From: Haplomitrium mnioides
Taxonomy: Eukaryota > Marchantiophyta > Haplomitriopsida > Calobryales
Length of the DNA: 45,239 bases
Reading direction: 5' to 3'
Assembly: GCA_049999725.1 (NCBI GenBank)
Contig: JBNGIS010036689.1
Span: forward strand, 27,981 to 73,219
Each line of letters begins with the position of its first letter. Position 1 is the first letter of the stretch. The notes beneath the pieces were generated by a model. The model saw nothing but the letters and a program-made list of their open reading frames with translations. It did not search any database and had not been told where the DNA came from. Below are positions 30,563 to 40,944 of the stretch, one piece after another. The translations under genes and the position numbers were made by a program.

Positions 30563-32065
30563 AAAAATGATTCAATCTCTCGTCCTTTGCTCACTTGTGC
30601 TCTCAATGAGAGGAGAATAATGAAATCTCTCTTCCTTTTTTCCCTTGCACTCTCAATGAGAGGAGAATGATGAAATCTCTCTTACTTTGCTCCCTTGCTC
30701 CTTCATTGAAAGGAGAATGATAAAGTCTCTCTTGCTTTTTTCACTTGCGCTCTCAATAACAGGAGAATGATGAAATCTTTTTTCCATTGCTCCCTTGCGC
30801 CTTCAATCAGAGAAGGATGATGAAATCTCTCTTCCTTTGCTTTCTTCGGCTCTCAATGAGAGGATAATGATGAAATCTCTCTTACTTTGCTCCCTTGCAC
30901 TCTCAATAAGAGGAGAATGATGAAATCTCTCTTGCTTTGCCCCTTTGCATCTTCAATGAGAGAAGAATGATGAAATCTCTCTTGCTTTGCTCACTTGCAC
31001 TCTCAATGAGAGGAGAATGATAAAATCTCTCTTGCTTTGCTCCCTTGGGCTCTCAATGAGAGGAGAATGATGAAGTCTCTTCCTTTGCTCACTTGCGCTC
31101 TCAATGATAGGAGAATGATGAAATCTCTCTTCCTTTGCTCCCTTGCACTCTCTATGAGAGGACAATGATGAAATCTCTCTTACTTTGCTCCCTTGCACTC
31201 TCAATAAGTGGAGAATAATGAAATCTCTCTTCCTTTGCTCCCTTGCCCTCTCAATGAGAAAAGAATGATAAAATATCTTTTCCTTTGCTCCCTTGCGCTC
31301 TCAATGAGAAAAGAATAATGAAATCTCTCTTCTTTTGCTCCCTTGTGCTCTCAATGAGAGGAGAATGATGAAATCTCTCTTGCTTTCCTCACTTGCGCTC
31401 TCAATAAGAGGAGAATGATGAAATCTCTCTTTCTTTGCTTTCTCGGGCTCTCAATGAGAGGTTAATGATGAAATCTCCCTTCCATTGCTCCCTTGCACTC
31501 TCAATGAGAAGAGAATGAAGAAATCTCTCTTACTTTGCTCCCTTGCACTTTTAATCAGAGGAGAATGATGAAATCTCTGTTGCCTTGCTCTCTTGTGCCT
31601 TCAATTAGAAGAGAATGATGAAATCTCTCTTCCTTTTCTTCCTTACGCCCTCAATAAGAGGAGAATGATGAAATCTCTTTTCCTTTGCTCCTTTGCGCTC
31701 TGAATGAGAGGAGAATGATGAAATCTCTTTTTCTTTGCTGCCTTGCACTCTCAATGATAGAAGAATGATGAAATCTCTTTTTCTTTGCTCCCTTGCACTC
31801 TTAATGAGAGGAGAATGACAAAATCTCTCGTCGATTGCTCACTTGCGCTCTCAATGAAAGGAGAATGATGAAATCTCTCTTGCTTTGCTCTCTTGCCCTC
31901 TCAATAAGAGGAGAGTGATAAAATCTCTCTTTCTTTCCTCTCTTGCGCTCTCAATGTGAGGAGAATGATGAAATCTCTCTTTCTTTGTTCTCTTGCACCT
32001 TCAATAAGAGGAGAATGATGAAATCTCTCTGCCTTTGCTCCCTTGCGCTCTCAATGAGAGGAGAA
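30563..32065. repeat. 50-bp minisatellite, type II, between Copia A and C
   Basis: About 30 units with core GAGAGGAGAATGATGAAATC and CTCTCAATGAG. They are continuous in type with the units just left of Copia A, so A was inserted into one array. Confidence 0.95.
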
Positions 32066-32173
32066 TGATCACATGAGCACTGCATGCATACACACGGGAG
32101 TATCCAAGACGGATGAATAGAATGATCAGGTCAGGACGACTTACAAAAGGTACATATATTTGTCCCTATAACA
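32066..32173 (-). repeat. 3' LTR of Copia C
   Basis: TGATCACATGAGC... to ...GTCCCTATAACA, 108 bp. It is followed at 32174 by CTCCCCCTTAG, the PPT in reverse complement. The first bases overlap minisatellite-like AATGAT, so the outer edge is good to about 3 bases. Confidence 0.87.
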
Positions 32174-32690
32174 CTCCCCCTTAGCTAATTCTTCTTCTAA
32201 TAATTAGCCACACTAAGGACTATATGCAATGTAAGTCCAAATCCTATTCTATGTGTGGTCTCATTAAAACTCTCCCACTTTCTTCCAAGGGAATGAGTGC
32301 CACCACATAATTGATATGTAATAATAAAAGTATGATCATAGTGTGTGGAGTGTTGTAAATAATAGAAATTTCAAAATGTTGCTTTAATGGTAAAGCTAAT
32401 ATATGGTGTTGTTGCGTGGTGTTGTTGCGTCCTCATAGCTGTATTGTTGCGTCGTGTGTGCTTATATCTTGGAAATCTGTCCGAAAAAGTAATGTCAGCC
32501 CCAAAAGCTGAGGGGAGAGTCAGCTAAAACTTCTGTCATTACGTGTAAGACATTTCATACAGATTAGATAATGTTCCAAATAAATGATTGAATATGCTAT
32601 CCTTAATGTTCATGACTAAAGGTCAGAGAGAAAAAAAAATAATCAATCATTGTTTGTTGCTCTGCTGTAATTTAGATAGTCTTCATAAGC
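32174..32690 (-). other. PPT and 3' untranslated region of Copia C
   Basis: PPT at 32174-32184, then non-coding sequence homologous to A and B. At 32645-32660 the intact CAATCATTG shows the pre-insertion state of the Copia B target site in A. Confidence 0.8.
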
Positions 32691-33790
32691 CATACCCTTG
32701 AAGATGTGCAATGTGTAGGGTAGGTGGAAGTGGTTTAGTGAAGATATCTGCTCTGTTATCCTTGCTTGCTATCCATTGGACATTTATTTTGTCACCGTGT
32801 TGCTCTGGGTGTAAAAGAATTTAGGAGCAATGTGCTTAATTCTGTTGCCCTTGATAAAACCTTGAGCGATTTGGTCGACGCATGGTTGATTGTCCTCAAA
32901 TATTATTGTAGGGGATTGAAGTAGAGGTTGGCCCGTATTGATGTGGATATGATCATTGAGTTGTCGGAGCCATATACATTCCCTACTAGCCTCATAGAGT
33001 GCTATAATTTTTGCATGGTTGGTCGAGGTAGTTGTAATTGTCTGTTTGGTGCTTTTCTATGAGATAGTCGTGCTTCCTTTAAGGAAGACATATCCTGTTT
33101 GAAACTTTGTGTCATCAGGATCAGATAAATATCCAGCATTGGTATAATCAATAATATCATTTGTTGCATTTCTGGGGAAGAAGAGCCCCATATCCTTTGT
33201 ACCTTTTAGGTATCTAAAAATGCGTTTGAGCCCATTCCAATGGTGAATGGTGGGCTGGGAGCTATGCCTTGTGAGCATGTTTACTACAAAAGATATATTA
33301 GGTCTAGTCTGATTTGCAAGGTACATGAGAGCTTTGATTGCTAAGAGATATGGTTTTTTTGATCCTAGAGTTGGTTTATGTTCTTTTTGCTTTCTGAACA
33401 TGTCCTTGGTTGGGTCCAAAGATCTCATTTCCATGGGAGTGCTCGTGAGGTGAGCATTGTCCATATTGAATTGTTTGAGAATCTTGGCTGTATATGTTGA
33501 TTGGTGGATGAGAACACCATCAGACAGATGCTCAAGCTGGATGCAGAGACAAAGATCAAGTTCTCCGATGTCTCGTATTTCAAATATGTCCTTCAGTTTG
33601 GCGATTGTGCTGCCAGCTAGAGCTTTTGTGCCAAAAATATTTATGTCGTCTACATAAAGTGTAACTACGATGTATTCAAAGCCTATGTGTTTCATGAACA
33701 AGCATGGAGCAATGTCATCATTTGTAAAATTCAGTGCCATCATCTCTGAATCAGATTTGAATCTCTGGTACCAATTTTTGCCACTTTATT
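32691..33790 (-). pseudogene. Copia C reverse transcriptase palm/thumb and RNase H
   Basis: The open piece 33057-33743 (228 residues) is the best-preserved RT in the window. It reads LNFTNDDIAPCLFMK, LYVDDINIFG (catalytic Asp pair intact), FEIRDIGELDLCL, HQSTYTAKILKQFN, PYLLAIKALMYLAN, HWNGLKRIFRYLKGT, DYTNAGYLSD (RNase H Asp changed to Asn, codon 33138-33140) and FQTGYVFLKGSTTIS. It ends at a stop in place of Trp. The LKQSG motif just upstream has a stop at Gln (LK-stop-SGKNWYQRF). The RNase H tail down to 32691 is decayed. Confidence 0.9.
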
Positions 33791-33923
33791 TGAGCTCATA
33801 TATCAATTTCAGGACTTGAACTACCGCTTATGTGTTTGATTGATCGATTGGTGATCCAGATGCATTAATAGAATGCTTTGCCAACTTCACATTTCTATGT
33901 GGTATACTTTGATGGTGAGGGAC

Positions 33924-34650
33924 AAAAGGTCTGCTTTGTTGTCGCTCATACAACTTGTATGTATTTCGTCCTCTGTAGCTTTGTGTGCTCAACAAATGCA
34001 TTGGCTGGACTAAAGGTCCTTTGTAATGTTTCTTGCTCAGCGAGTGCGCTAGCTGGACTAAAGGTCCTTTGTAATGCTTCTTCTTCAGCGAGTGCATTGG
34101 TTGGACTAAAGGTCCTTTGTAATGTTGCTTGCTCAATGAGTGCACTGGCTAGACTAAAGGTCCTTTGTAATGGTGTTTGCTCAACGAGTACGCTGGTTGG
34201 ACTAAAGGTCCTTTGTAATGATTGTGCAACTTGGTTTCCATCATTTGGCATGGTCGTTTTGACATGAGGACTAAAGGTCCTTTCTGGATTGGCAGAGGCC
34301 TTTTCCAGACAGAAGGTCCTTTCATTTGTTGGCCATTGAGGACAAAAGGTCCTTTTCCTTAGATTGAGGTCTTTGTGGACAAAATGTCCATTCTGAATCA
34401 TTGTGCCTTTGTGGACTAAAGGTCCATTTTTTTAGTGCATTTCATAAGGGAAAAAAAGGTCCAACCTTAGAATTTAGGCCTTGAGAAACAAAAGGTCCAA
34501 TCTGAGTATGTGGGCCATGAGAGACAAAAGGTCTTATCTCAGTATTTGAGCCATGAGAGACAAAAGATCCAATCTCAGTATGTGAGCTATGAGAGACAAA
34601 AGTTTCTAATCTCAGTATTTAGGCCGCTTGGGACTAAAGGTCCATTTGCA
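33924..34650 (-). repeat. In-RT tandem module tract, Copia C copy
   Basis: GGACTAAAGGTCC-type boxes at 34007, 34055, 34103, 34151 and 34199 are exactly 48 apart, with about four 36-bp units at 34500-34640. The frame 33828-34145 reads HYKGPLVQPAHSLSKK-type units and continues into RT (GNVKLAKHSINASGSPIDQS). The alternative LQRTFSP frame is open 33946-34401. The two frames differ, so a frameshift separates the tract's ends in this copy. Confidence 0.88.
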
Positions 34651-35060
34651 CTGTGGCTGTTCTCCCCCTGAATGTGAAATTCCATTCTTGATATGAGTTC
34701 AAGGGGTGTCCTCATAAAAATCTGGGTGTCCAAAGTACCATATAAGTAGGCAGTGATGACGTCCATGATGTCCATGGTGAGATGACGTTGAATAGCAAAT
34801 ACCATCATGTATTTGTAAGTTATAGTGTCCATGACAAGTAAGTATGTGAGGTCATAGTCACATACAAGAATCTGAGTATATTCTTTTGCCACTAATCTTG
34901 CCTTGTATCTTGTGACATCACCCTTTGCATTGTATTGCGGACAAAAATAAATCTGCAATATGTTAGATGCATGTTTGGAAGTGCTGGCGTAACAGATCCG
35001 AATACTTGTCGTTGTATGAGAGATTCAAGTTTGGAATTTATTGTTTTTTTAGAATTTAGG
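34651..35060 (-). pseudogene. Copia C reverse transcriptase N-terminal half
   Basis: The open piece 34587-34958 reads YNAKGDVTRYKARLVAKEY, TQILVCDYDLTYLLV, MDTITYKYMMVF, MDIMDVITAYLYGTLDTQIFM (first catalytic Asp present) and SRMEFHIQGEN. The preceding piece (34892-35182) overlaps it in another frame, showing a frameshift near 34940. Confidence 0.87.
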
Positions 35061-35640
35061 TCTGCCATGCTTTGCTCTAGGCTGTATTTCAGTGGTAGGT
35101 GTATCGACTTTTTGAATTCATGCTGGTGCATTAGCAGCTTCAATATGTGATTTGGTGATGTTGGCTGCATTATTAAATGCATCGAGCATTTTGATTAATG
35201 TTTGATGTAAGTGGAGGAGTCATCTGACTTTGGCATCAGAATGTTTGTTTCGTTGGTCGAAGTCTAATGGCAAGTGCTGGTGCCATATTAAGTTGACCTT
35301 CAGTTTGGGTTGTAGAGCTTTGTCCTCTTGTGTTAGATGTGAGAAAGATTCTTCAAAAAATTTATAGTCTGCGAATCGAGACTTTAACACATCAGAGGTT
35401 GAGGGTTCAAGATATTGAATGATAGAAGGAGATTCAAAACCGATATATATGCCTTTTTGGCATTGTGGTCCCATCTTGGTTTGGTGTGGCCCTACGATTA
35501 GGACAAGTACAAGACAGCCAAATGTGTGAAGATGTGATATATCTGTTGGGATTCCCACATCAAGTTGACGTGGGGAATTCTGATTAAATGCAGATGGTCT
35601 GTAACGCAATAGAGATGTTGCGTACATGAGTGCATGTCCC
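35061..35640 (-). pseudogene. Copia C integrase C-terminal region
   Basis: The open piece 35220-35627 reads YATSLLRYRPSAFNQNSP, HTFGCLVLVLIVGPHQTKM, QCQKGIYIGFESPSIIQYL and SRFADYKFFEESFSHL, the conserved C-terminal extension of Copia integrase. The GRPK-like linker seen in A is degraded here (35040-35110). Confidence 0.85.
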
Positions 35641-36290
35641 TAGACAGTGGTGGGGAGGTTTGAATTCAGAAGTAATGGTCTTGCTATGAGTTGTATTCTC
35701 TTAATAGCAGATTCTGCAATGCCATTTTGAAAGCATATATGTGGAGCTTTATACTATATGTCTATGCCAACATATGAGCAAAAATCGTCAAAAGTTTGTG
35801 AAGAGAATTCTTTGGTGTTGTCCACTCTCAGATTTTTGATTGGGTAATCAGGGAACTGGGCTAAGAGTTTCAAGATTTGGGACAACATCTTCAAGAAGAC
35901 CATATTTTTAGTCGTAAGAAGAGATACTTCCGACCATTTGGATGATGCATCAATGGTGACGAGGAAGTATCGGAATGGTCCCAAAGAGGGATGGATAGGT
36001 CCACACACATCAGCGTGGATTCTCTCAAGAAAGCGAGGAATCGTGATTGTTATTTTGTCGTGAGAAGGTGCAGTTCTCAGTTTGCCTTGTGCGCACGCTA
36101 AGCATGGAGTATTCAATGGCAATGGATGCACGTTTTGTGGTATGCCTTTGCTATCATTTTTGATGCGGTAGAACATGTCTCGGCCCAGATGCCCTAGGTG
36201 ATTGTGCCATGTGAGAGCTACGGAGACCGGTTTTGTGGAGACATGATATGAGCATATTTTTATAGTGTGCAGTCGAGGTGGTGACAGTGA
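35641..36290 (-). pseudogene. Copia C integrase zinc-binding and catalytic domain
   Basis: The open piece 35754-36176 reads PCLACAQGKLRTAPSHDK (both zinc Cys kept), IHADVCGPIHPSLGPF (first Asp kept), VTIDASSKWSEV and NLRVDNTKEFSS (usual DNAGEF; Asp kept, Gly changed). Further on, out of frame, GIAESAIKR keeps the Glu. This is the integrase with the most complete catalytic set among the three Copia copies, yet it is still split by a stop at 35754. Confidence 0.87.
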
Positions 36291-37106
36291 GAAGGATTCA
36301 CGTATATCAAAGCCTGTTATTGTTGGGCTTAAGATATGGAGGACTTCAGTGTTATGAAAAGATCCAGTTTGGATGTGAAAACCATTTTGTCGTATATCCT
36401 GTTATTGGGGGTCGGAGGTTGATTAGTAGTTTGGCGGGTGGTGCTCCCCCTGAATCTGGAGTGCCTTCTTCCTCTGCCTTTTGAGGGGTTTATGCTTATG
36501 GATCGAGGGTACATCCCAGTCCATGTAAAATGTGATTTAGGGTTTTGTGAGAGAGCGGCAGACCCTGGTGGTCTCTTCTTTGCATTTTCCACGAGAAGTA
36601 GTTGATGCTTTTCAGCTAGTAGCATGTATGCTATCAGTTTAGAGTATCAAGTGAATCGCATATTGCAATATTGTGATGCTAGAATGAGATTGCTCACAAG
36701 GAAAGTTGATAGAGTTTTCTCTATCTGTTCTTCATTGGTCATGGGGTGGCCACAGATTGCCAACTGTGAGACGATGCAAAATAGTTCTATGTTGTAATTT
36801 ACTATGGACGTATCTCGTTGCAAAGAGCGATATCCTTGTCAGATGGTCACATCTGAGTTTTAGTTCTTCTCATAGTAGATGGGGACTGTGATAATTAAGG
36901 TATTGGAGTCTCAAGAGTTCCACCATGTGGTGTTTGATCAATATGAGGGCTATAGTTGCATCACATGGGGTAGTATTATCATCTGTGTTGATGATTTCAT
37001 AGATGCCCTTAGATCTCAGGCATGTCGTTGCGTCTAGTGACCATGACGAGTAGTTGGAGCCATCCAATCTCAAAGTCTGGAGTTTCAGAGATTCGACAAA
37101 TGCCAT
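36291..37106 (-). pseudogene. Copia C gag fused to integrase by a protease deletion
   Basis: Starts with ATG at 37106: MAFVESLKLQTLRLDGSNYSSWS (open to 36870). The gag C-terminal piece 36329-36625 reads LLAEKHQLLLVENAKKRPP and GRGRRHSRFRGSTTRQTTN, then TPNNRIYDKMVFTSK, where sequence from beyond the protease is joined near 36400. The zinc knuckle and DSG active site are absent. Confidence 0.85.
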
Positions 37107-39095
37107 TTGTAGATTTGTGCTCTATTTTGCTGAGAATACCTATGAATGAGAAAGGTGAACCAGAGTCTCTGGCAAATGCAGCTATTGGGTCAAGGCTACA
37201 TTTGTCTATACTTAGCACAGATTGGTGTTCAATCTGAGTTTTAGTTGATCACAAACCCATGTACCTGTTTATGTTTTCTACTTTCAGCGGAAAAATCAAA
37301 AACTGAAATAAAAAGCAGGAAAGAATTGACTAGTTGTGAGTTGATCGGTATGTACACCAAGAAATGAAATAAGAAATTGATGTTGCTAAGGGATGAAGAA
37401 ACTGCCCTATATAAGCATGTATTTACTACTTCTGATGTGCCGATAGCTTGTTCTCCCATAGCTTCCTTGTGTGTCCTCCTAGAACTAAAGTAGAGCCTAG
37501 TCCCCGATCGTTTTGGTACCTCTCTACATTACTGATCTATGAAGAGGGGAAAAGTGACAGTTGCAGGCTAGGCCAGAGAGGGGTTGAGCTTGTGGAGGTG
37601 ACAGGGGTCAACATTTCTTATTAGTATGATTCACTTGTAATCTTTGTCAGAAGTATATAGAATCAATGAGTATGTCCTTTGTAAGGGATAGATTCGTTAA
37701 GAGAATATAAAATAATCAACCAAAGGTAATCAAAAGATGGGTTGAGAAAGTTGAACTATGAAGTTTTGGAGAAGAAAGTGAAAGATCTGGAAGTAGTAAG
37801 ATCCAGTGTTTTTCTTTCGTGGAATGTTGATATAGCTTCTGTGTGGTCGCCTATGTGAAGGTTTCTTCCACCAAAGATGTCTTTGACTAGGTCTTCGTTG
37901 CTGCATAAACCAATGAGTTGAACTTGTGCACAAGTGTGAGTAACCTGTGCCTTGTCTCTCCCTACTTAGATAGTGCTCGGGAACAGTAGAGGGCCAAGCG
38001 AGTAACAAGGTAATACTAGAAACTGAGAAGGAAAGAACAATAGAGGTTCGTATACATTGGTGTCGAAGGAGAACGGGTGGACACGCAAGGGTCGTCTCTT
38101 GTGTTGGACGATTCCGAGCAAAGAAAATGGAGAAGACAAGAATCTCACGTAGAACCATGTATTGAAATGGTGAAGAGAGATAACAATAGTTCATGAGTAT
38201 AGATGTCAATGTCAAAATGTAGCACTGGAAACATAAGGAGAACGGAGAGTTCTACCTCATATTTGTTGTTGTCGAGGAGACAGCTTCAACTTGTCATAGG
38301 CAAGGAACAAAGACAAACAAACAATGAGGATACAATGCAGATCGGCCTCGGGCACGCACAAAGTGTTGTAGTGCTCTGCTGAAGTCGACAGGTCCAAGAA
38401 AGAAACTAGCCAATGTAGCTCAAATGTTGTTAGCTAGAGGTAAACAACAGAAGGAAAAAATCACCTGAGGGGTCGCAAGAGAGAGTGATGTCGTCAAGTG
38501 GAGAAAAAAAAGAAGTTCTCCAGCTCAGCAGTTGCAAAATGTCACGGAAGTGATCAGAAAGTTGCTGAACAGAAGAGCTAGCATGCTACCAAGCAAAAAG
38601 AAGGTAAGAGGTTCAATGAAGAGGGAACACAACGTCGACTGTAAGAATGGAGCATTGTCAAGCCAAAGAGCGAAGGTGCATCAAACAAGTGAGCAAGAAT
38701 CACCATGCAAAGCGTCGAGCAGCGGCGGCTTCGCGGGTGAGCAAGAGGAGCAACGTCGAGCAGCGGCGAGTGAGCTAGGGTTGCAAAGAGTGAGTGCGCT
38801 CTAGTTCGTACAGAGAGATTTCAAAAAAAAGAAAAGATGGAGAAGGAGGAAGATATGAATGCTCAAGAAAGAAAAAAAAAAACCTTTGTTAGAAAAGTAG
38901 CAAAGGAGAGAAAAAAAAAAAGGAAATGTTTGCGAGAGCAAACAAGTGGTAGAAAAAAAATTCAACGCAAAGGTAGATCAGAGTGCGTAGGTGTGGATAC
39001 ATAGATGGCAAGTATGCTAGAATTGTTTCTGATGTTGGTGCAGCATGAGCGCATGCGAGAGAAAACATTTGTAGAGTCCTTTTGTGCTAATAACG
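37107..39095 (-). other. Long 5' leader of Copia C
   Basis: About 2 kb between gag and the 5' LTR, closely similar to the leader of A. It contains the minus-strand frame 37730-38215 that is homologous to 24129-24653 (see Copia A leader). Next to the LTR the minus strand reads CGTTATTAGCACAAAAGG, one or two changes from B. No intact gene. Confidence 0.6.
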
Positions 39096-39183
39096 TGTTA
39101 TCGTATGAGCACCGCACGCATACACACGGGAGTCTCCTAGATAGATGAGTAGAATGATTAGGTTAGGACTCCCTACATAGGGG

Positions 39184-39255
<72 letters not shown>

Positions 39256-39257
39256 CA
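39096..39257 (-). repeat. 5' LTR of Copia C with expanded TA run
   Basis: TGTTATCGTATGAGC... to ...TATAACA, 162 bp instead of about 108. The extra length is a (TA)35 run at 39185-39254, which replaces the ATATATATGTCCC stretch of the other LTRs. Confidence 0.88.
39185..39254. repeat. (TA)35 microsatellite
   Basis: Seventy uninterrupted bases of alternating T and A inside the Copia C 5' LTR, at the position of the LTR's short TATATATA element. A likely slippage product; its exact length is assembly-sensitive. Confidence 0.95.
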
Positions 39258-40282
39258 AAAAATGATTAAATCTCTCTTCCTTTCCTCCCTTGCGCTCTCA
39301 ATGAGAAGAGAATGATANNNNNNNNNNNNNNNNNNNNNNNNNNNNNNNNNNNNNNNNNNNNNNNNNNNNNNNNNNNNNNNNNNNNNNNNNNNNNNNNNNN
39401 NNNNNNNNNNNNNNNNNTTGCTCCCTTGCACTCTCAATAAGAGGAGAATGATGAAATCTCTCTTGCTTTGCTCCCTTGTGCTCTCAATGAGAGGAAAATG
39501 ATGAAATCTCTCTTCCTTTGCTCCCTTGTGCTTTCAATGAGAGGAGAATGATGAAATCTCTCTTGCTTTGCTTCCTTGCTCTCTCAACAAGAAGAGAATG
39601 ATAAAATCTCTCTTGCTTTGCTCCCTTGCGCTCCCAATGATAGGAGAATGATGGAATCTCTCTTTCTTTTCTCCTTTGCGTTCTCAATGAGAGGAGATCA
39701 ATGAAAGCTCTCTTGCTTTCCTCTCTTGCGCTCTCAATGAGAAGAGAATGATGAAATCTCTCTTGCTTTGCTCCCTTGAGCTCTCAATGAGAGGAGAATG
39801 ATGAAATCTCTCTTCCTTTGCTCCCTTGCGCTCTCAATGAGAGGAGATTGATGAAATTTCTCTTCCTTTGCTCCCTTGCGCTCTCAATGAGAGGAGAGTG
39901 ATAAAATCTCTTTTGCTTTGCTCCCTTTGCGCTCTCAATGAGAGGAGAATGATGAAATCTCTGTTGCTTTGCTCCCTTGCGCTCTCAATCAAGAGGAGAA
40001 TGATGAAATCTCTTTTGCTTTGCTCCCTTGCGCTCTCAAGGATAGGAGAATGATGAAATCTCCTTTGCTTTGCACCCTTGCATTTTCAATGAGAGGAGAA
40101 TGATGAATCTCTCTTTCTTTGCTCCCTTGCGCTCTCGAGGAGAGGAGAATGATGAAATCTCTTTTGCTTTGCTCCCTTGCGCTCTCAAAAATAGGAGAAT
40201 GATGAAATCTCTTTTGCTTTGCACCCTTGCATTTTCAATGAGAGGAGAATGATGAATCTCTCTTTCTTTGCTCCCTTGCGCT
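39258..40282. repeat. 50-bp minisatellite, type II, with assembly gap
   Basis: Type II units, including a 3-unit higher-order copy (GCACCCTTGCATTTTC near 40071 and 40221). Bases 39318-39417 are exactly 100 N, a placeholder gap of unknown true size, so the copy number here is not reliable. Confidence 0.93.
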
Positions 40283-40387
40283 TGTCGTGACATAAAGAGT
40301 AGTGGACTTACCACATCGGAAACCTGGTTTCATCATGGCATCTACACAAAGCTAATCTGAACTATGTATCATTGTTCAATCCATAAA

Positions 40388-40467
40388 CTGAAATTACAAC
40401 AATCTGAAATAATAACAAACTGAAATTACAGCAATCTGAAAGTACAGCAGCCTGAAATCACAGCAGG
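40388..40467 (+). repeat. Five 16-bp tandem repeats in the LTR U3 region
   Basis: CTGAAATTACAACAAT and four variants (all CTGAAA-starting, 16 bases each), at 40388, 40404, 40420, 40436 and 40452. They end about 46 bases before the TATA box, a typical place for LTR enhancer repeats. Confidence 0.9.
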
Positions 40468-40513
40468 CTTACACCGAAAAGAAGAAATGCAGGGGAATGT
40501 ATGTGATCCCCAT

Positions 40514-40524
40514 TATATAAAAGG
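40514..40524 (+). promoter_or_regulatory. TATA box of the 662-bp solo LTR
   Basis: TATATAAAAGG on the plus strand, downstream of the 16-bp repeats. A strong match to plant TATA boxes; activity unknown. Confidence 0.65.
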
Positions 40525-40944
40525 ACTTTCAAAACAAAGTGCATGTGTAATGTAGATTAGAAAATGTGGTGTACTTTCTACTGTATACTACTGTAGACCA
40601 GCGACCTGCCATGAGGTGCTGAGAGCATCTAAAGAATCCAAGCTCAATGTATAGAACAAATCTATGGTATGTATTGCCACAGTGCTGCTCTCCAAGCTAA
40701 GGATTCAAGAAGAACTAGGGTAGCAGCGGGAGAGGAGCGCCAAGTAACCTAGGCTAGCTCTATGTTCTTGTAACAAAAGTAATTTCCAAGAACAGCACTC
40801 ACCTTGCTATAAGAACATCAAATCTGAATACACTCTCACTCACTCCTATAGCATTTAATAGAATGCCTATGACTAACCTACACTCTTGGCTGGAATGGGA
40901 AGGAGGGATGATGTGCAACATCAGCCCTGTATTCTTGCATGACA

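Larger units (their letters stand above)
32066..39257 (-). mobile_element. Ty1/Copia retrotransposon C
   Basis: LTRs 32066-32173 and 39096-39257, minus-strand gag-INT-RT-RNase H between them. No nested insertion, so it shows the undisturbed layout of the A/C subfamily (about 7.2 kb). It shares with A the deletion of zinc knuckle and protease and the RNase H Asp to Asn change. The RT motif LYVDDINIFG is intact. Flanks: GAGAA left and AAAAA right, in type II minisatellite. Confidence 0.93.
40283..40944 (+). mobile_element. Solo LTR in the minisatellite
   Basis: A 662-bp non-repeat segment begins TGTCGTGACATAAAG and ends TTGCATGACA, with short inverted ends TGTC/GACA. CGCT occurs on both sides (40279-40282 and 40945-40948) as a 4-bp target duplication. 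The array resumes with the unit variant expected from the local 3-unit period. It has a 16-bp repeat cluster and a TATATAAAAGG box on the plus strand, which gives the orientation. No coding capacity seen. The family is not identified. Confidence 0.8.
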
